From Eriocheir sinensis (taxonomy: Eukaryota; Arthropoda; Malacostraca; Decapoda; Varunidae): a stretch of DNA of 64,000 nt. The stretch is taken from NCBI RefSeq assembly GCF_024679095.1, contig NW_026111755.1, forward strand, positions 62,001 through 126,000. Reading direction: 5' to 3'. The notes below the pieces were generated by a model, which worked only from the letters and a program-made list of their open reading frames with translations, was not told the origin of the DNA and made no database searches. The position numbers and the translations under genes were made by a program. This document shows, in pieces, positions 1 to 16,359 of the stretch; within the stretch, counting starts at the first letter, position 1, and each line of letters begins with the position of its first letter.

Positions 1-1217
1 TATACAAAAATACAGAGAAATAATTTGAGTTTGTATGAAAATAGATATACAAAATATACATAAAACTAGGTAAATTTCTTTTGAAATATATATACTAAAT
101 ACCCTTAAAATATTGTAAATTTGTGTCAAAATATATAAACAAATACACATAAAATACCGTAAATTTGTATGAAAAATATATACAAAATACACATAGAATA
201 ATGTCAAATCGTATCAAAATGAATGAGCAGAATATCAATAAAATAATGTAAATTTGTATGAAAATAAAGATGCAAAATAATCATAAAATAAAGCATATTT
301 TTATAAAAATACATATCCAAAAATACACATAGAATAATTATATTTGTATTAAAATTATTAGACAAAATGCATATACAATAAGGTAAATTTGTATTGAAAA
401 AGAATGCAACATACACTTAAAAGTGTAAATTTGTTTCAAAATCTATAAACGAATACACATAAAATAACGTAGATTTCTATAGAAATATATATACAAAATA
501 CATTTGAAATGATATAAATACGTATAAAAATATATATACAAAATACACATTAAATAATGTAAATTCGCGTCAAAATAAATAAACAAAATAGCAATAAAAG
601 AATGCCTATTTGTATGAAAATAGATATACAAAATACACATAAAATAACCAAAATTTGTATAAAACTAGATACAAAAATACACAAAAATAATTTAAATTTG
701 TAGGAAAATAAATATACAAAATACACATAAAATTAGGTAAATTTGTATTGAAATACATATACAAAATACACATAAAATAATGTAAATTTGAATGAAAATA
801 TATAAACATATACACTTCAAAATAACGTAAATTTATATCAAATATATATACAAAATACACAATAAATAATGTAAATATGTATAAAAAATATATATACAAA
901 ACACAAATAGAATAATGTAAAATCATATCAAAATAAATACACAAAATATTAATAAAATAATGTAAATTTGTATGAAAATAAAGATGCAAAATACCCATAA
1001 AATAACGCATTTTTTATAAAAATATATATACCAAAATACACATAAAATATTAAAATTTGTATTAAAATAAATATAAAAAATGCACATACAATAAAGTAAA
1101 TTTGTATTGAAATAGATATGCAAACTACATATAAAACAATGTAAATTTGTTTCAAAATATATATACGAATACACATAAAATAACGTAGATTTCTATAAAA
1201 ATATATACAAAATACAC
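1..1217. repeat. 1.2 kb direct repeat, copy 1
   Basis: This segment matches 1933-3147 at an offset of 1930-1932 (TACAGAGAAA at 11/1943). Variant order, including CTTTTGAAATATATATAC and ATGAATGAGCA, is the same. The left limit is the window edge. The right limit is where copy 2 changes to CCTAAAATGAAGTAAATACG. Confidence 0.8.
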
Positions 1218-1589
1218 TTAAAATAATGTAAATTTGTATGAAAATAAAGATGCAAAATTCCAATAAAATAGCGCATTTCTTATAAAAATATATATACCAA
1301 AATACACATCAAATATATAAATTTGTATTGAAATAAATATACAAAATACACATACAATAAGGTAAATTTGTATTGAAAAAGATATGCAAAAATACATATA
1401 AAACAATGTAAATTTGTTTCAAAATATATATACGAATACACATAAAATAACGTAGATTTCTATAAAAATATATTTACAAAATACACATAAAATTAAGTAA
1501 ATACGTATAAAAAAATGTATACAAAATACACATAAAATAATGTAAATTCGAATCAAAATAAATGAACAAAATACCAATAAAAGAATGTG

Positions 1590-4240
1590 TATTTGTATAA
1601 ATATAAATATACAAAATACACATACAAAATAAACATAAAATAAGGTAAATTTGTAACGAAATATATGAACAAAATACACATAAAATAATGAAAATTTATA
1701 TGAAAATATATATACAAATACAAATAAAATACCATGAATTTGTATAAAAATATATATTCAAAATAAATATTAAATAAAGTATCTGCGTATAAAAATATAT
1801 ATACAAAGTACATATAAAATAATGTAAATTTGTATCAATATAAATCAACAAAATACCAATAAAATAATATATATTTGAATGAAAATAAGTTTACAAAATA
1901 CACATAACATAACTAAAATTTGTATTAAAATATAAACAAAAATACAGAGAAATAATTTGAGTTTGTATGAAAATAGATATACAAAATACACATAAATCTA
2001 GGTAAATTTCTTTTGAAATATATATACAAAATACCCATAAAATATTGTAAATTTGTGTCAAAATATATAAACAAATATACATAAAATAACGTAAATTTGT
2101 ATGAAAAATATATACAAAATACACATAGAATAATGTCAAATCGTATCAAAATGAATGAGCAAGATAGCAATAAAATAATGTAAATTTGTATGAAAATAAA
2201 GATGCAAAATACCCCTAAGATAAAGCATATTTTTATAAAAATACATATACAAAAATACACATAGAATAATTAAATTTGTATTAAAATTAATATAGAAAAT
2301 GCATATACAATAAGGTAAATTTGTATTGAAAAAGTATGCAACATACACATAAAAGTGTAAATTTGTTTCAAAATCTATATACGAATACACATAAAGTAAC
2401 ATTGATTTCAATAGAAATAGAAATACTAAATACACATGAAATGATGTAAATACGTATAAAAATATATATACAAAATACACATTAAATAATGTAAACTCGC
2501 GTCAAAATAAATAAACAAAATATCAATAAAATAATGTGTATTTGTATGAAAATAGATATACAAAATACACATAAAATAACCTAAATTTGTATAAAACTAT
2601 ATACAAAAATACATAAAAATAATTTTAATTTGTATGAAAATAAATATACAAAATACACATAAAATTAGGGAAGTTTGTATTGAAATACATATACAAAATA
2701 CACATAAAATAATGTAAATTTGAATGAAAATATATAAACATATACACTTAAAATAACGTAAATTTGTATCAAATATACATACAAAATACACATTAAATAA
2801 TTTAAATATGTATAAAAAAATATATACAAAACACAAAGAGAATAATGTAAAATCATATCAAAATAAATACACAGAATATTAATAAAATAATGTAAATTTG
2901 TATGAAAATAAAGATGCAAAATACCCATAAAATAACGCATTTTTTTATAAAAATATATATACCAAAATACACATAAAATATAAAAATTTGTATTAAAATA
3001 GATATAAAAAATGCACATACAATAAGGTAAATTTGTATTGAAATAGATATGCAAAATACATATAAAACAATGTAAATTTGTTTCAAAATATATATACGAA
3101 TACACATAAAATAACGTAGATTTCTAAAAAATATATACAAAATACACCTAAAATGAAGTAAATACGAATAAAAAAATGTATACAAAATACACATAAAATA
3201 ATGTAAAATCATATCAAAATAAATAAACAAAATACCAATAAAAGAATGTGTATTTGTATCAATATAAATATAGAAAATACACATAAAATAACGTAAATTT
3301 GTATAAAATAATATACAAAAATACACAGAAGTAATTAAATTTGTATGAAAATAGATATACAAAATACAGATAAAATAAGCTAAATTTGAATTGAAATGTA
3401 TATAAAAAATACATAAAATAATGTAAATTTGTATCAAAATATTTATACAAATACATATGATAACGTAGATTTGTTTATAAATATATATATAAAATACATA
3501 TTAAGTAATGTAAATACGTATAAAAAATATGTACAAAATACATATATAATTATGTAATTCGTATCAAAATAAATAAACAAAATAGCAATAAAATAATGTA
3601 AATTTGTATGAGAAAACATATACAAATACACATAAAATAATGCAAATTTCTATAAAAATATATGTAAAAAAATGCACATAAAATAAAGTAAATTTGCATA
3701 AAAATATGTATCGAAAACACATTAAATAATGTAAATGCGTACATAGAATAACCTAAATTTGTATAAAACTATATACAAAAATACACAAAAATAATAAAAA
3801 TTTGTATGAAAAGAAATATACAAAATACACATAAAATTAGGTAAATTTGTATTGAAATACATATACAAAATACACATAAAATAATGTAAATTTGAATGAA
3901 AATATAAAATAACGTAAATTTGTATAAAATATATATGCAAGATACACATTAAATAATGTAAATGTGTATAAAAAAATATATACAAAAAACAAATAGAATA
4001 ATGTAAAATCGTATCAAAATAAATACACAGAATATCAAAAAAATAATGTAAATTTGTATAAAAATAAAGATGGAAAATTCCCATAAAATAGCGCATTTTT
4101 TATAAAAATATATATACCAAAATACACATAAAATATTTAAATTTGTATTGAAATAAATATACAAAATGCACATATAGTAAGGTAAATTTGTATGGAAAGA
4201 GATATTCAAAAATACATATAAAACAATGTAAATTTCTTTC
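1590..4240. repeat. 2.65 kb segment shared with 43.6-46.2 kb
   Basis: This segment matches 43590-46240 in the same orientation. Matching points are CATACAAAATAAACATAA at 1621/43620, TACACAGAAG at 3322/45321 and GTAAATGCGTACATA at 3731/45720, with offsets of 41989-41999. A third version is at about 56939-59580. It diverges on the right near CTTTCAAAAGAAAATACATA (4237). Confidence 0.78.
1933..3147. repeat. 1.2 kb direct repeat, copy 2
   Basis: This is the second copy of 1-1217. Together they show a local unit of about 43 monomers at the left end of the window. Confidence 0.8.
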
Positions 4241-4537
4241 AAAAGAAAATACATAAAATAACGTAGATTTCTATAAAAATATATATACAAAATACACATA
4301 AAATTAAGTAAATACGTATAAAAAATCTATACAAAATACACATAAAATAATGTAAATTCGAATCAAAATAAATAAAAACCAATAAAAGAATGGGTATTTG
4401 TATAAATATCAATATACAAAATACACATAAAATAACGTAAATTTGTATAAAAGTATATACAAAAATACACAAAAGTAATTAAATTTGTATGAAAATAGAT
4501 ATAAAAAATACACATAAAATAAGCTAAATTTGAATGG

Positions 4538-4662
<125 letters not shown>

Positions 4663-7523
4663 AAATAAATAAAATAATGTAAATTTGTATCAAAATATTT
4701 ACATAAAATGAAGTAAACACTTATAAAAAAATGTATACAAAATACACATAAAATAATGTAAATTCGTATCATAAATGAATAAACAAAATACTAATAAGAG
4801 AATGTGTATTTGTATAAATATAAATATACAAAATACACATAAAATAACGTAAATTTATATAAAACTATATACAAAAATCCACAGAAGTAATTAAATTTGT
4901 ATGAAAATAGATATACAAAAAACATAATATAAGCTAAATTTGAATTGAAATATATATACAACCTACATAAAATACTGTAAATTTGTATCAAAATATTTAT
5001 ACAAATTTGTCTAGAAATATATAAACAAAATACACATTAAATAATGTAAATACGTATAAAAAAATATGTACAAAATATACAAAAAATTATGTAATTCGTA
5101 TCAAAATAGATAAACAAAATACCAATAAAATAATGTAAATTTGTATGGGAAAACATATACAAAATACACAAAAAAATAACGCAAATATCAATAACAATAT
5201 ATGTACAAAAATGCACACTAAATAAAGTAAATTTGCATAAAAAATAGATATAGAAAACACATATTAAATAATGTAAATGCGTATAAAAATATGTATACAA
5301 AATACCTATGAAATAATCCAAATTCGTAATAATGTGATTTTGGATGAAAATATACATATAGAGAAAATACACATAAAATAACCTAATTAAAATACAAATA
5401 TACACATAAAATAATTTCAAATTCAATGAAATAAATATACAAAATAAACATAAAATAAGGTAAATTTGTAATGAAATATATGTAAAAATGCACATAAAAT
5501 AATGTAAATTTGTATGAAAATATATTTACAAATACATATAAAATAGCATGAATTTGTATAAAATTTAGTTCAAATTATATACGAATACACACAATAAAAT
5601 GATGTAAATTTTTATGAAAATAGATATACAAAATACACATAAAATAATGTAAATACGTAGAAAAATATATATACAAAATACACATAAAATAATGTAAATT
5701 CGTATCAAAATAAATAAACAAAATTCCAATGAAAGAATGTACATTTGTAGGAAAATATATATACAAAATACAAATAAAATAACTAAAATTTGTTTAAAAA
5801 TATATACAATAATACACAAAAATAGTTTAAATTTGTTTGAAAATAGATATGCAAAATACACATAAAATTAGGCAAATTTGTGTTGAAATACATATATAAA
5901 ACACACACAAAATAATGTAAATTCGTATGAAAATATATAAACAAATACACTTAAAATAACGTAAATTTGGATAAAATTTATATACAAAATATACATTAAA
6001 TAATTTAAATATGTATATTAAAATATATATACAAAATACACAGAATAATGTCAAATCGTATCAAAATAAATAAACACAATATCAATAAAATAATGTAAAT
6101 ATGTATGAAAATAAAAATGCAAAATACCCATATCATAACGAATATTTGTATAAAAATATATATACAAAAATACATATAAAATAATTAAATTTGTATTAAA
6201 ATAAATACACAAAATGCACATACAATAAAGAAACTTTGCATTGAAATAGATATGCGAAATACACATAAATAATGTAAATTTGTATCATAATATATATACG
6301 AATACACATAAAATAGAGTAAATTTCTATGAAAATATATATTCAAAATACATATAAAATTATGTAAATAAGTAAAAAAATATATATATATATCAAATACA
6401 CCTAAAATAATGAAAATTTGTATATTAATTTTAATACAAATTTAATTATTCTATGTGTATTTTTGTATATGTAATTTTATAAAAATATGCTTTAATTTAT
6501 GGGTATTTTGCATCTTTATTTTCATACAAATTTACATTATTTTATTGATATTCTGTGTATTTATTTTGATACGATTTTACATTATTCTATGTGTATTTTG
6601 TATATATATTTTATACAAATGTACGTTATTTTATGTGAATTTGTTTTCATTTCATACAAATTTACATTATCTTATGTGTATTTTGTACATGTATTTAAAT
6701 ACAAATTTAACTAATTATATGTGTATTTTGTATATCTATTTTCATAGAAATTGAAATTAATTTTGTGTAATTTTGTATATATTTTTATACAAATTTTCGT
6801 AATTTTATGTGTATTTTGTATATTTATTTTCGTAAATATATACGTTCTTTGATCGGAATTTTGTTTATTTATTTTGATACGAATTTACATTATTTTAGGT
6901 GTATTTGATATATATATTTTTATACTTATTTACATAGTTTTATATGTATTTTGAATATATATTTTCATAGAAATTTACTGTATTTTATGTGTACTCGTAT
7001 TTATATTTTGATACAAATTTACATTATTTATGTGTATTTTGCATATCTATTTTAATACAAATTTTCTTTATTGTATGTGCCTTTTGTATATTTATTTTAA
7101 TACAAATTTAATTATTTTATGTGTATTTTTTTATATATATTTTTAAACAAATATGCGTTATTTTAAGGGTATTTTGCATATCTATTTTCATACAAATTTA
7201 CATTATTTTATTGATATTCTGTTTATTTATTTTGATACGATTTTACATTATTCTGTGTATTTTCTCTATATATTTTTATACATATTTACATTATTTAATG
7301 TATATTTTGTATATATATTTTATGGAAATTTACGTTATTTTATGTGTATTTTTTTATATATTTTCATACAAATTTACATTATTTTATGTGTATTTTGTAT
7401 ATGTATTTTAATACAAATTTGCCTAATTTTATGTGTATTTTGCATATCTATTTTCAAACAAATTTAAATTATTTTTGCTAATTTTTGTATATAATGTTAT
7501 ACAAATTTTTGTTATTTTATTTG

Positions 7524-7661
<138 letters not shown>

Positions 7662-9599
7662 CTACAAATATACATTCTTTTATTGGAATTTTGTTTATTT
7701 ATTTTGATACGAATCTACATTATTTTATGTTTATTTTGTATATATATTTTTTTACGTATTTACATTATTTTATGTGTATTTTGTTTAATTATTTTCATAA
7801 AAATTTACGTTATTTTATTGTGTGTATTCGTATCTATTTTGATACAAATTTACATTATTTTATGTGTATTTTGCATATGTATTTCAATACAAATTTACCG
7901 TATAGTATGTGTAGTTTGTATATTTATTTTAATACAAATTTAATTATTTTATGTGTATTTTTGTATATATTTTTTATTAAATATGAGTTATTTTATGTGT
8001 GTTTTGTATATATATTTTCATACAGATTTAATTATTTTTGTTAATATTTGTATATAGTTTTATACAATTTTACGCTATTTTATGTGTATTTTGTATATTT
8101 ATATTTATACAAATACTCATTCTTTTATTGGTATTTTGTTTATTTATTTTGATACGAATTTACATTATTTTATATGAATTTTGTATACATTTTCTTATAC
8201 GTATTTACTTCATTTTATGTGTATTTTGTAAATATATTTTTATAGAAATCTACGTTATTTTATGTGTATTCGTATATATATATTGAAACAAATTTACATT
8301 GTTTTATATGCATTTTGCATCTCTATTTCAATACAAATTTACCTTATTGTATGAGCATTTTGTATATTTATTGTAATGCAAATTTAAATATTTTATGTGT
8401 AATTTGGTATATATATTTTTATAAAAATTGCGTTATTTTATGGGTATTTTGCATCTTTATTTTCATACAAATTTACATTATTTGATTAACATTCTGTGTA
8501 TTAATTTTGATACGATTTTACATTATTCTATTTGTGTTTTGTATATATTTTTTTATACATATTTACATTATTTAATGAGTATTTTGTATATATATTTTAT
8601 ACAAATTTACGTTAATTTAAGTGTATTTGTTTATATATTTTCATTCAAATTTACAATATTTTATGTGTCTTTTGTATAGGTATTTCAATACAAATTTACC
8701 TAAATTTATGTGTATTTTGTATATTTATTTTCATACAAATTTAAATTATTTTTGTGTATTTTTGTATATAGTTTTATACAAATTTACGTTATTTTATGTG
8801 TATTTTGTATATGTATTTTCATACAAATACACATTCTTTTATTGATATTTTTTTTGCATTATTTAATATGTATTTTGTATATATATTTTTATACGTATTT
8901 ACATCATTTCATGTGTATTTTGTATATATATTTCTATAGAAATCTACGTTATTTTATGTGTATTCGTATATATATTTTGAAACAAATCTACATTATTTTA
9001 TGTGTATTTTGTATATATATTTCATTACAAATTTGCCTAATTTTATGTTTATTTATATATCTATTTTCATTCAAATTCAAATTATTTTATGTGTATATAT
9101 TTATTTGTAATTACGTTATTTTATGTGTATTTTCTATATATATTTTCATTCAAAATTACATTATTTTAACGGTATTTTCTTCATTCATTTCGATACGAAT
9201 TTAGATTATTTCATGTGTATTTTCTATACATATTTTTATACGCATTTACATTATTTAATATGTGTTTTGTATATATATTTTTTATACAATTTTACTTCAT
9301 TTTGTGTACATTTGTGTTGTTGTTTTTATACAAATTTTCATTATTTTAAGTGTATTTTGTACTTTTTTTATTGTAAATTTGCCTTCTTTGATGTGTATTT
9401 TGTTTATTTATTTTCATACAAATTTAAAGTGTTTGATGTGCTTTTTTGTACTTATATTTTTATAGAAATTTGAGTTATTTTATGTGTATTTTGTAGATAT
9501 TTTTTCATACAAATCTACAATTTTTTATTATTATTTTGTTTATGTATTTTGATACGAATTTACATTATTATATGTGTATTTTGTATATATTTTGAATAC

Positions 9600-11625
9600 G
9601 TATTTTCATAATTTAATTTGCATTTTGTTTATATATTTTAAAACAAATTTACGTTATTTTATGCGTATTTGTTTAATTATTTTGATACAAATAAACATTA
9701 TTTTATGTATTTTTTATATATATTTCAATAGAAATTTATTTTATTTTATATATATTTTGTATATCTATTTTCATACAAATTTAAATTACTTTTGTGTATT
9801 TTTGTATAGAGTTTTATACAAATTTACGTTATTTTATGTGTATTTTGTATATTTATTTTCATACAAATTCACATTCTTCTATTGGTATTTTGTTTATTTA
9901 TTTTGGTACGAATTTACATTATTTTATGTGTATTTTGTATATATATTTTTATACGTATTTACATCATTTTATGTGTGTTTTTTATATATATTTTTCTAGA
10001 AATTTACGTTTTTTATGTTTATTCGTATATATATTTTGCAACAAATTTACATTGTTTAATGTGTGTTTTGTTTATCTATTACAATACAAATTTACCATAT
10101 TGTATGTGTATTTTGTATATTTATTTTAATACAAATTTAATTATTTGATGTGTTTTTTTGTATATATATTTTTTTTAAATATGTTTTTTTTATGATTATT
10201 TTGCATCTTTATTTTCTTACAATTTTACATTATTTTATTGATATTCTGTGTATTTATTTTGATACGATTTAACATTGTTCTATGTGTATTTTGTATATAT
10301 ATTATTTTACATATTTATATTATTTAATGTGGATTTTCTATATATATTTTATACTTATATACGTTACTTTAAGTCTATTTGTTTATATATTTTCATACAA
10401 ATTTACATTATTTTATGTGTATTTTTTATATGTATTTCAATACAAATTTATCTGATTTTATGTGTATTTTGTATTTGTATTTTCATACAAATTGAAATTA
10501 TTTTTGTGTATTTTTGTATGTATTTTTTATACAAATGTTAGTTATTTTATATATTATTTTGTATATTTAATTTCCTAAATATATACATTCTTTTATTGAA
10601 ATTTAGTTTATTGAATTTCATACGAGTTTATATTATTTTAGGTGTATTTTGTATATATATATTTTTATTCGTATTTACATCATTTTATGTGTATTTTTTA
10701 TATAAATTTTCATTGAAATTTACGCTATTTATTGTGTGTTCGTATACATATTTTAATACAAATCTACATTATTTAATGTGTATTTTGCATATCTATTTCA
10801 ATACAAATTTATCTTATTGTATGTGCATTTTGTAAATGTATTTTAATACAATTTTTTTTAATTTTATGTGTATTTTTGTATATATATTTTTATACAAATA
10901 TGCATTATGTTATGGGTATTTTGCATCTTTATTTTCATAGAAATTTATATTATTTTATTGATATTCTGTTCACTTATTTTGATACGATTTTTCATTATTC
11001 TATGCGCATTTTGTATATATATTTTTATACACTTTTCCATTATTTAATGTGTATTTTGTATACATATTTTATTCAAATTTACGTTATTTTTTGTGTATTT
11101 GTTGATATATTTTGACACAAATTTACAATATTTTATGGGTATTTTGTATATATATTTCAAAAGAAAATTACCCGTTTTATGTGTATTTTGTATATCTATT
11201 TTCATTTATATTCAAATTATTTCTGGGTATTTTTGTATATATTTTAATACAAATTTTATTTATGTTATGTGTATTTTGTAAATTTATTTTCACTCAAATA
11301 TATATTATTTTATTGGTATTTTGTTGATTTATTTTGATACGAATTTACATTATTTTATATGTACTTTGTATATATATTTTTTTACGCAGATACATTATTT
11401 AATATTTATTTTGAAAATATATTTTTATACAAATTCATGTTATTTTATGTGTATTTGTATATATATTTTCATACAAATTTACATTATTTTTATGTGTATT
11501 TTGTACATATATTTTGTATACATATTATTTACGCATTTACATTATTTAATGTGTGTTTTGTATATATATATTTATGCATATTTTCTTTATTTGATGTGCA
11601 TTTTTGTACATATATTTTTAAATAA
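9600..11625. repeat. 2 kb direct segmental duplication, copy 1 (with deletion)
   Basis: This segment matches 21735-23945 at offsets of 12129-12136 (TATGGGTATT at 10911/23040, TTCTGGGTA at 11221/23352). At about 11512, TACATATATTTT is joined directly to GTATACATATTAT. Copy 2 has about 200 bp between these points (23640-23845), so copy 1 has lost 4-5 monomers. Confidence 0.8.
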
Positions 11626-11626
11626 A

Positions 11627-13249
11627 TTTGTATTGAAATATATACAAAATACACATCAATAATGTAAATTTGTATCAAAATATATATACGAATACACATT
11701 AAATAATGTAAATTTATGAAAATATATACAAAATACATAAAATAATGTAAATAGTAAAATATATATACCAAATAAACCTAAAATAATGTAAATTCGTATC
11801 AAAATAAACAAACAAAATTCCGATAAAAGAACGTATATTTGTAGGAAAATAAATATACAAAATACACATAAAATAACGAAAATTTGTGTAAAAATATATA
11901 CAAAAAAAAACAAAAATAATCTCAATTTGTATGAAAATAGATATAAAAAATACACATATAATTAGTTAAATTTGTCTTTAAATACATGTACAAAATACTC
12001 AAAAAATAATGTAAATTTGTATGAAATGAAAACAAATACACATAAAATAACGTACATTTGTATAAAATATATTCACAAAATACACATAGAATAATGTAAA
12101 ATCGTATCAAAATAAATACACAGAATATCAATAAAATAATGTAAATTTGTATGAAAATAAAGATGCAAAATACCCATAAAATAAAGCATATTTTTATAAA
12201 AATACATATACAAAAACACACATTCAATAATTAAATTTGTATTAAAATTAATATACAAAATGCACATACAATAAGGTAGATTTTTATTAAAAAAAAATAT
12301 GCAAAATACACATAAAACAATGTAAATTTGTTTCAAAATATATGTACGAATACACATAAAATAACGCAGATTTCTATAGAAATATATATACAAAATATAC
12401 TTGAGATGCTGTAAATACGTATAAAAATATATATACAAAATAGACATTAAATAATGTAAATTCGTGTCAAAATAAATAAACAAAATATCAATAAAAGAAT
12501 GTGTATTTGTATGAAAATAGATATACAAAATACACATAAAATAATGTAAATTTGTTTAAAACTATATACAATAATACACAAAAATAATTTAAATTTGTTT
12601 GAAAATAAATATACAAAATACACATAAAATTAGGTAAATTTGTATTGAAATACAGTTACAAAATACACATAAAATAATGTAAATTTGAATGAAAATATTT
12701 GAACAAATACACTTAAAATAACGTAAATTTGAATACAAAATACACATTAAGTAATGTAAATATGTATAAAAAAATATATACAAATCCCAAATAGAATAAT
12801 GTAAAATCGTATGAAAATAAATACACAGAATATTAATAAAATAATGTAAATTTGTATGAAAATAAAGAAGCAAAATACCCATAAAATAACGCATTTTTTT
12901 ATAAAAATGTATGTACCAAAATACATATAAAATTTTTAAATTTGTATTAAAATAAATATACAAAATGCACATATAATAAGGTAAATTTATATTGAAATAG
13001 ATATGCAAAATACATATAAGACAATGTAAATTTATTTCAAAATATAAATACGAATACACATAAAATAACGTAGATTTCTAAAAAAAATTATATACAAAAT
13101 ACACATAATATTAAGTAAATACGTATAAGAAAATGTATACAAAATACGCATAAAATAATGTAAATTCGAATCAAAATAAATAAACAAAATACCAATAAAA
13201 GAATGTGTATTTGTATAAATATAATTATACAAAAAACACATAAAATAAC
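11627..13249 (-). repeat. 45-bp satellite array, A-rich strand shown (block 3)
   Basis: Orientation flips at about 11626, within a hybrid monomer that passes from T-rich TTTTTGTACATATATTTTTA to A-rich AATTTGTATTGAAATATATA. Its first 150 bp have several shortened monomers (for example 11706-11760). The rest follows the usual variant order. Its right half, 12650-13249, forms the left arm of a palindrome with the next block. No gene is seen. Confidence 0.92.
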
Positions 13250-14084
<835 letters not shown>

Positions 14085-14514
14085 ATGTAATTCGTATCAA
14101 AATAAATAAACAAAAAAACAATAAAATAATGTAAATTTGTATGAGAAAACATATACAAAATACACATAAAATAATGCAAATTTCTATAAAAATATATGTA
14201 CAAAAATGCACATAAAATTAATTTGCATTAAAAAATATATACAAAACACATATTACATAATGTAAATGAGTATAAAAATATGTATACAAAATACCTATGA
14301 AATAATCTAAATTCGTATCGAGTTAAATTAAGAAAATACCAATAAGATAATGTAATTTTGGATGAAAATATACATAGAAAATACACATAAAATAACCTAA
14401 ATACAAATACAAATATACACATTAAATAATTTAAAATTGAATGAAATAAATATACAAAATAAACATAAAATAAGGTAAATTTGTAATGAAATATATGTAA
14501 AAATACACATAAAA
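14085..14514 (-). repeat. Short inverted 45-bp satellite block (block 5)
   Basis: About nine or ten monomers lie in A-rich orientation between two T-rich blocks. The CCTAAATACAAATACAAATA marker at 14396 is the reverse complement of the marker at 16476, 19479, 23713, 27142 and 30408, so this is a small inverted piece of the same higher-order repeat. No gene is seen. Confidence 0.9.
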
Positions 14515-16327
14515 TTATGTGAATTTTGTATACATTTTTTTATACGTATTTACTTAATAATATGTGTATTTTGTATATATATTTAATTTTAGAAATCTAC
14601 GCTATTTTATGAGTATTCCTTTATATATTTTGAAACAAATTTACATTGTTTTATATGTATTTTGCGTATCTATTTCAATACAAATTTACCTTATTTTATG
14701 TGCATTTTGTATATTTATTTTAATACAAAATCAAATATTTTATGTGTTTTCGTATATATATTTTTTTAAAAAATGCGTTATTTTATGGGTATTTTGCATC
14801 TTAATTTTCATACAAATTTACATTATTTCATTAATATTTTGTGTATTTATTTTGATACGATTTTACATTATTCTATTTGTGTTTTGTATATATTTTTTTT
14901 ATACATATTTACATTATTTAATGTGTATTTTTTATATATATTTGATACAAATTTACGTTATTTTAAGTGTATATGTTTATAGACTTTCATTCAAATTTAC
15001 ATTATTTTATGTGTATTTTGTATATGTATTTCAATACAAATTTACCTAATTTTATGTGTATTTTGTATATTTATTTTCATACAAGTTTAAATTATTTTTG
15101 TGTATTTTTGTATATAGTTTTATACAAAGTTAGGTTATTTTATGTGTATTTTGTATATCTATTTTCATACAAATACACATTCTTTTCATGATATTTTGTT
15201 TATCTATTTTGACACGAATTTACATTATTTAATGTGTATTTTGTATATATATTTATATACGTATTTATATCATTTCATGTGTATTTTGTATATATATTTC
15301 CATAGAAATCTACGTTATTTTATGTGTATTCGTATCTATGTTTTGAAACAAATTTACATTGTTTTATGTGTTTTTGCATATTTTTTCAATACAAATTTAC
15401 CATATTGTATGTGCATTTTGTATATTAATTTTAATACAAATTTGATTATTCAATGTGTATTTTTGTATATGTATTTTTATAAAAAATATGCTTTAGTTTA
15501 TGGGTATTTTGCATCTTTATTTTCATACAAATTTACATTATTTTATTGACATTCTGTGTATTTATTTTGATATGATTTTACATTATTCTATGTGTATTGT
15601 GTATATATATTTTATATAAAAAGTACGTTATTTTATGTGAATTTGTTTTCATTTCATACAAATTTACATTATTTTATGTGTTTTTTGTACATGTATTTAA
15701 ATACAAATTTAACTAGTTATATGTGTATTTTGAATATCTATTTTGTATGTATATTTTCATAGAAATTTACTCTATTTTATGAGTATTCGTATATATATTT
15801 TGATACAAATTTACATTATTGATGTGTATATTGCATATCTATTTCTATACAAATTTACTTTATTGTATGTGCATTTTGTATATTTATTTTATTAAAAATT
15901 TAATTATTTTATAAGTATTTTTGTATATATATTTTAATGCAAATATGCGTTATTACATGGATATTTTGCATCTTTATTTTCATACAAATTTACATTATTT
16001 TATTGATATTCTGTTTATTTATTTTGATACGATTTAACATTATTCTATCTGTATTTTGTATATATTTTTTTTACACATATTTACATTATTTAATGTTTAT
16101 TTTGTATATATATTTTATCCAAATTTACTTTATTTTATGTGTATTTGTTTATATATTTTCATACAAATTTACAATATTTTATGTGTATTTTGTATATATA
16201 TTTTTCTACGTATTTAAATTATTTTATGTGTATTTTGTATATACATTTTCATAAAAAAATTACGTCATTTTATTGTGTGTATTCGTATATATTTTGATAC
16301 AAATTTCATACTTATTTATTTTATTTA

Positions 16328-16332
<5 letters not shown>

Positions 16333-16359
<27 letters not shown>
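16333..16359. repeat. Short (TA)n tract
   Basis: A 27 bp TA run between ATTTAATGTG and TTTCAGAAAAATTTATA. It is an early or small example of the expansions seen elsewhere. Confidence 0.95.
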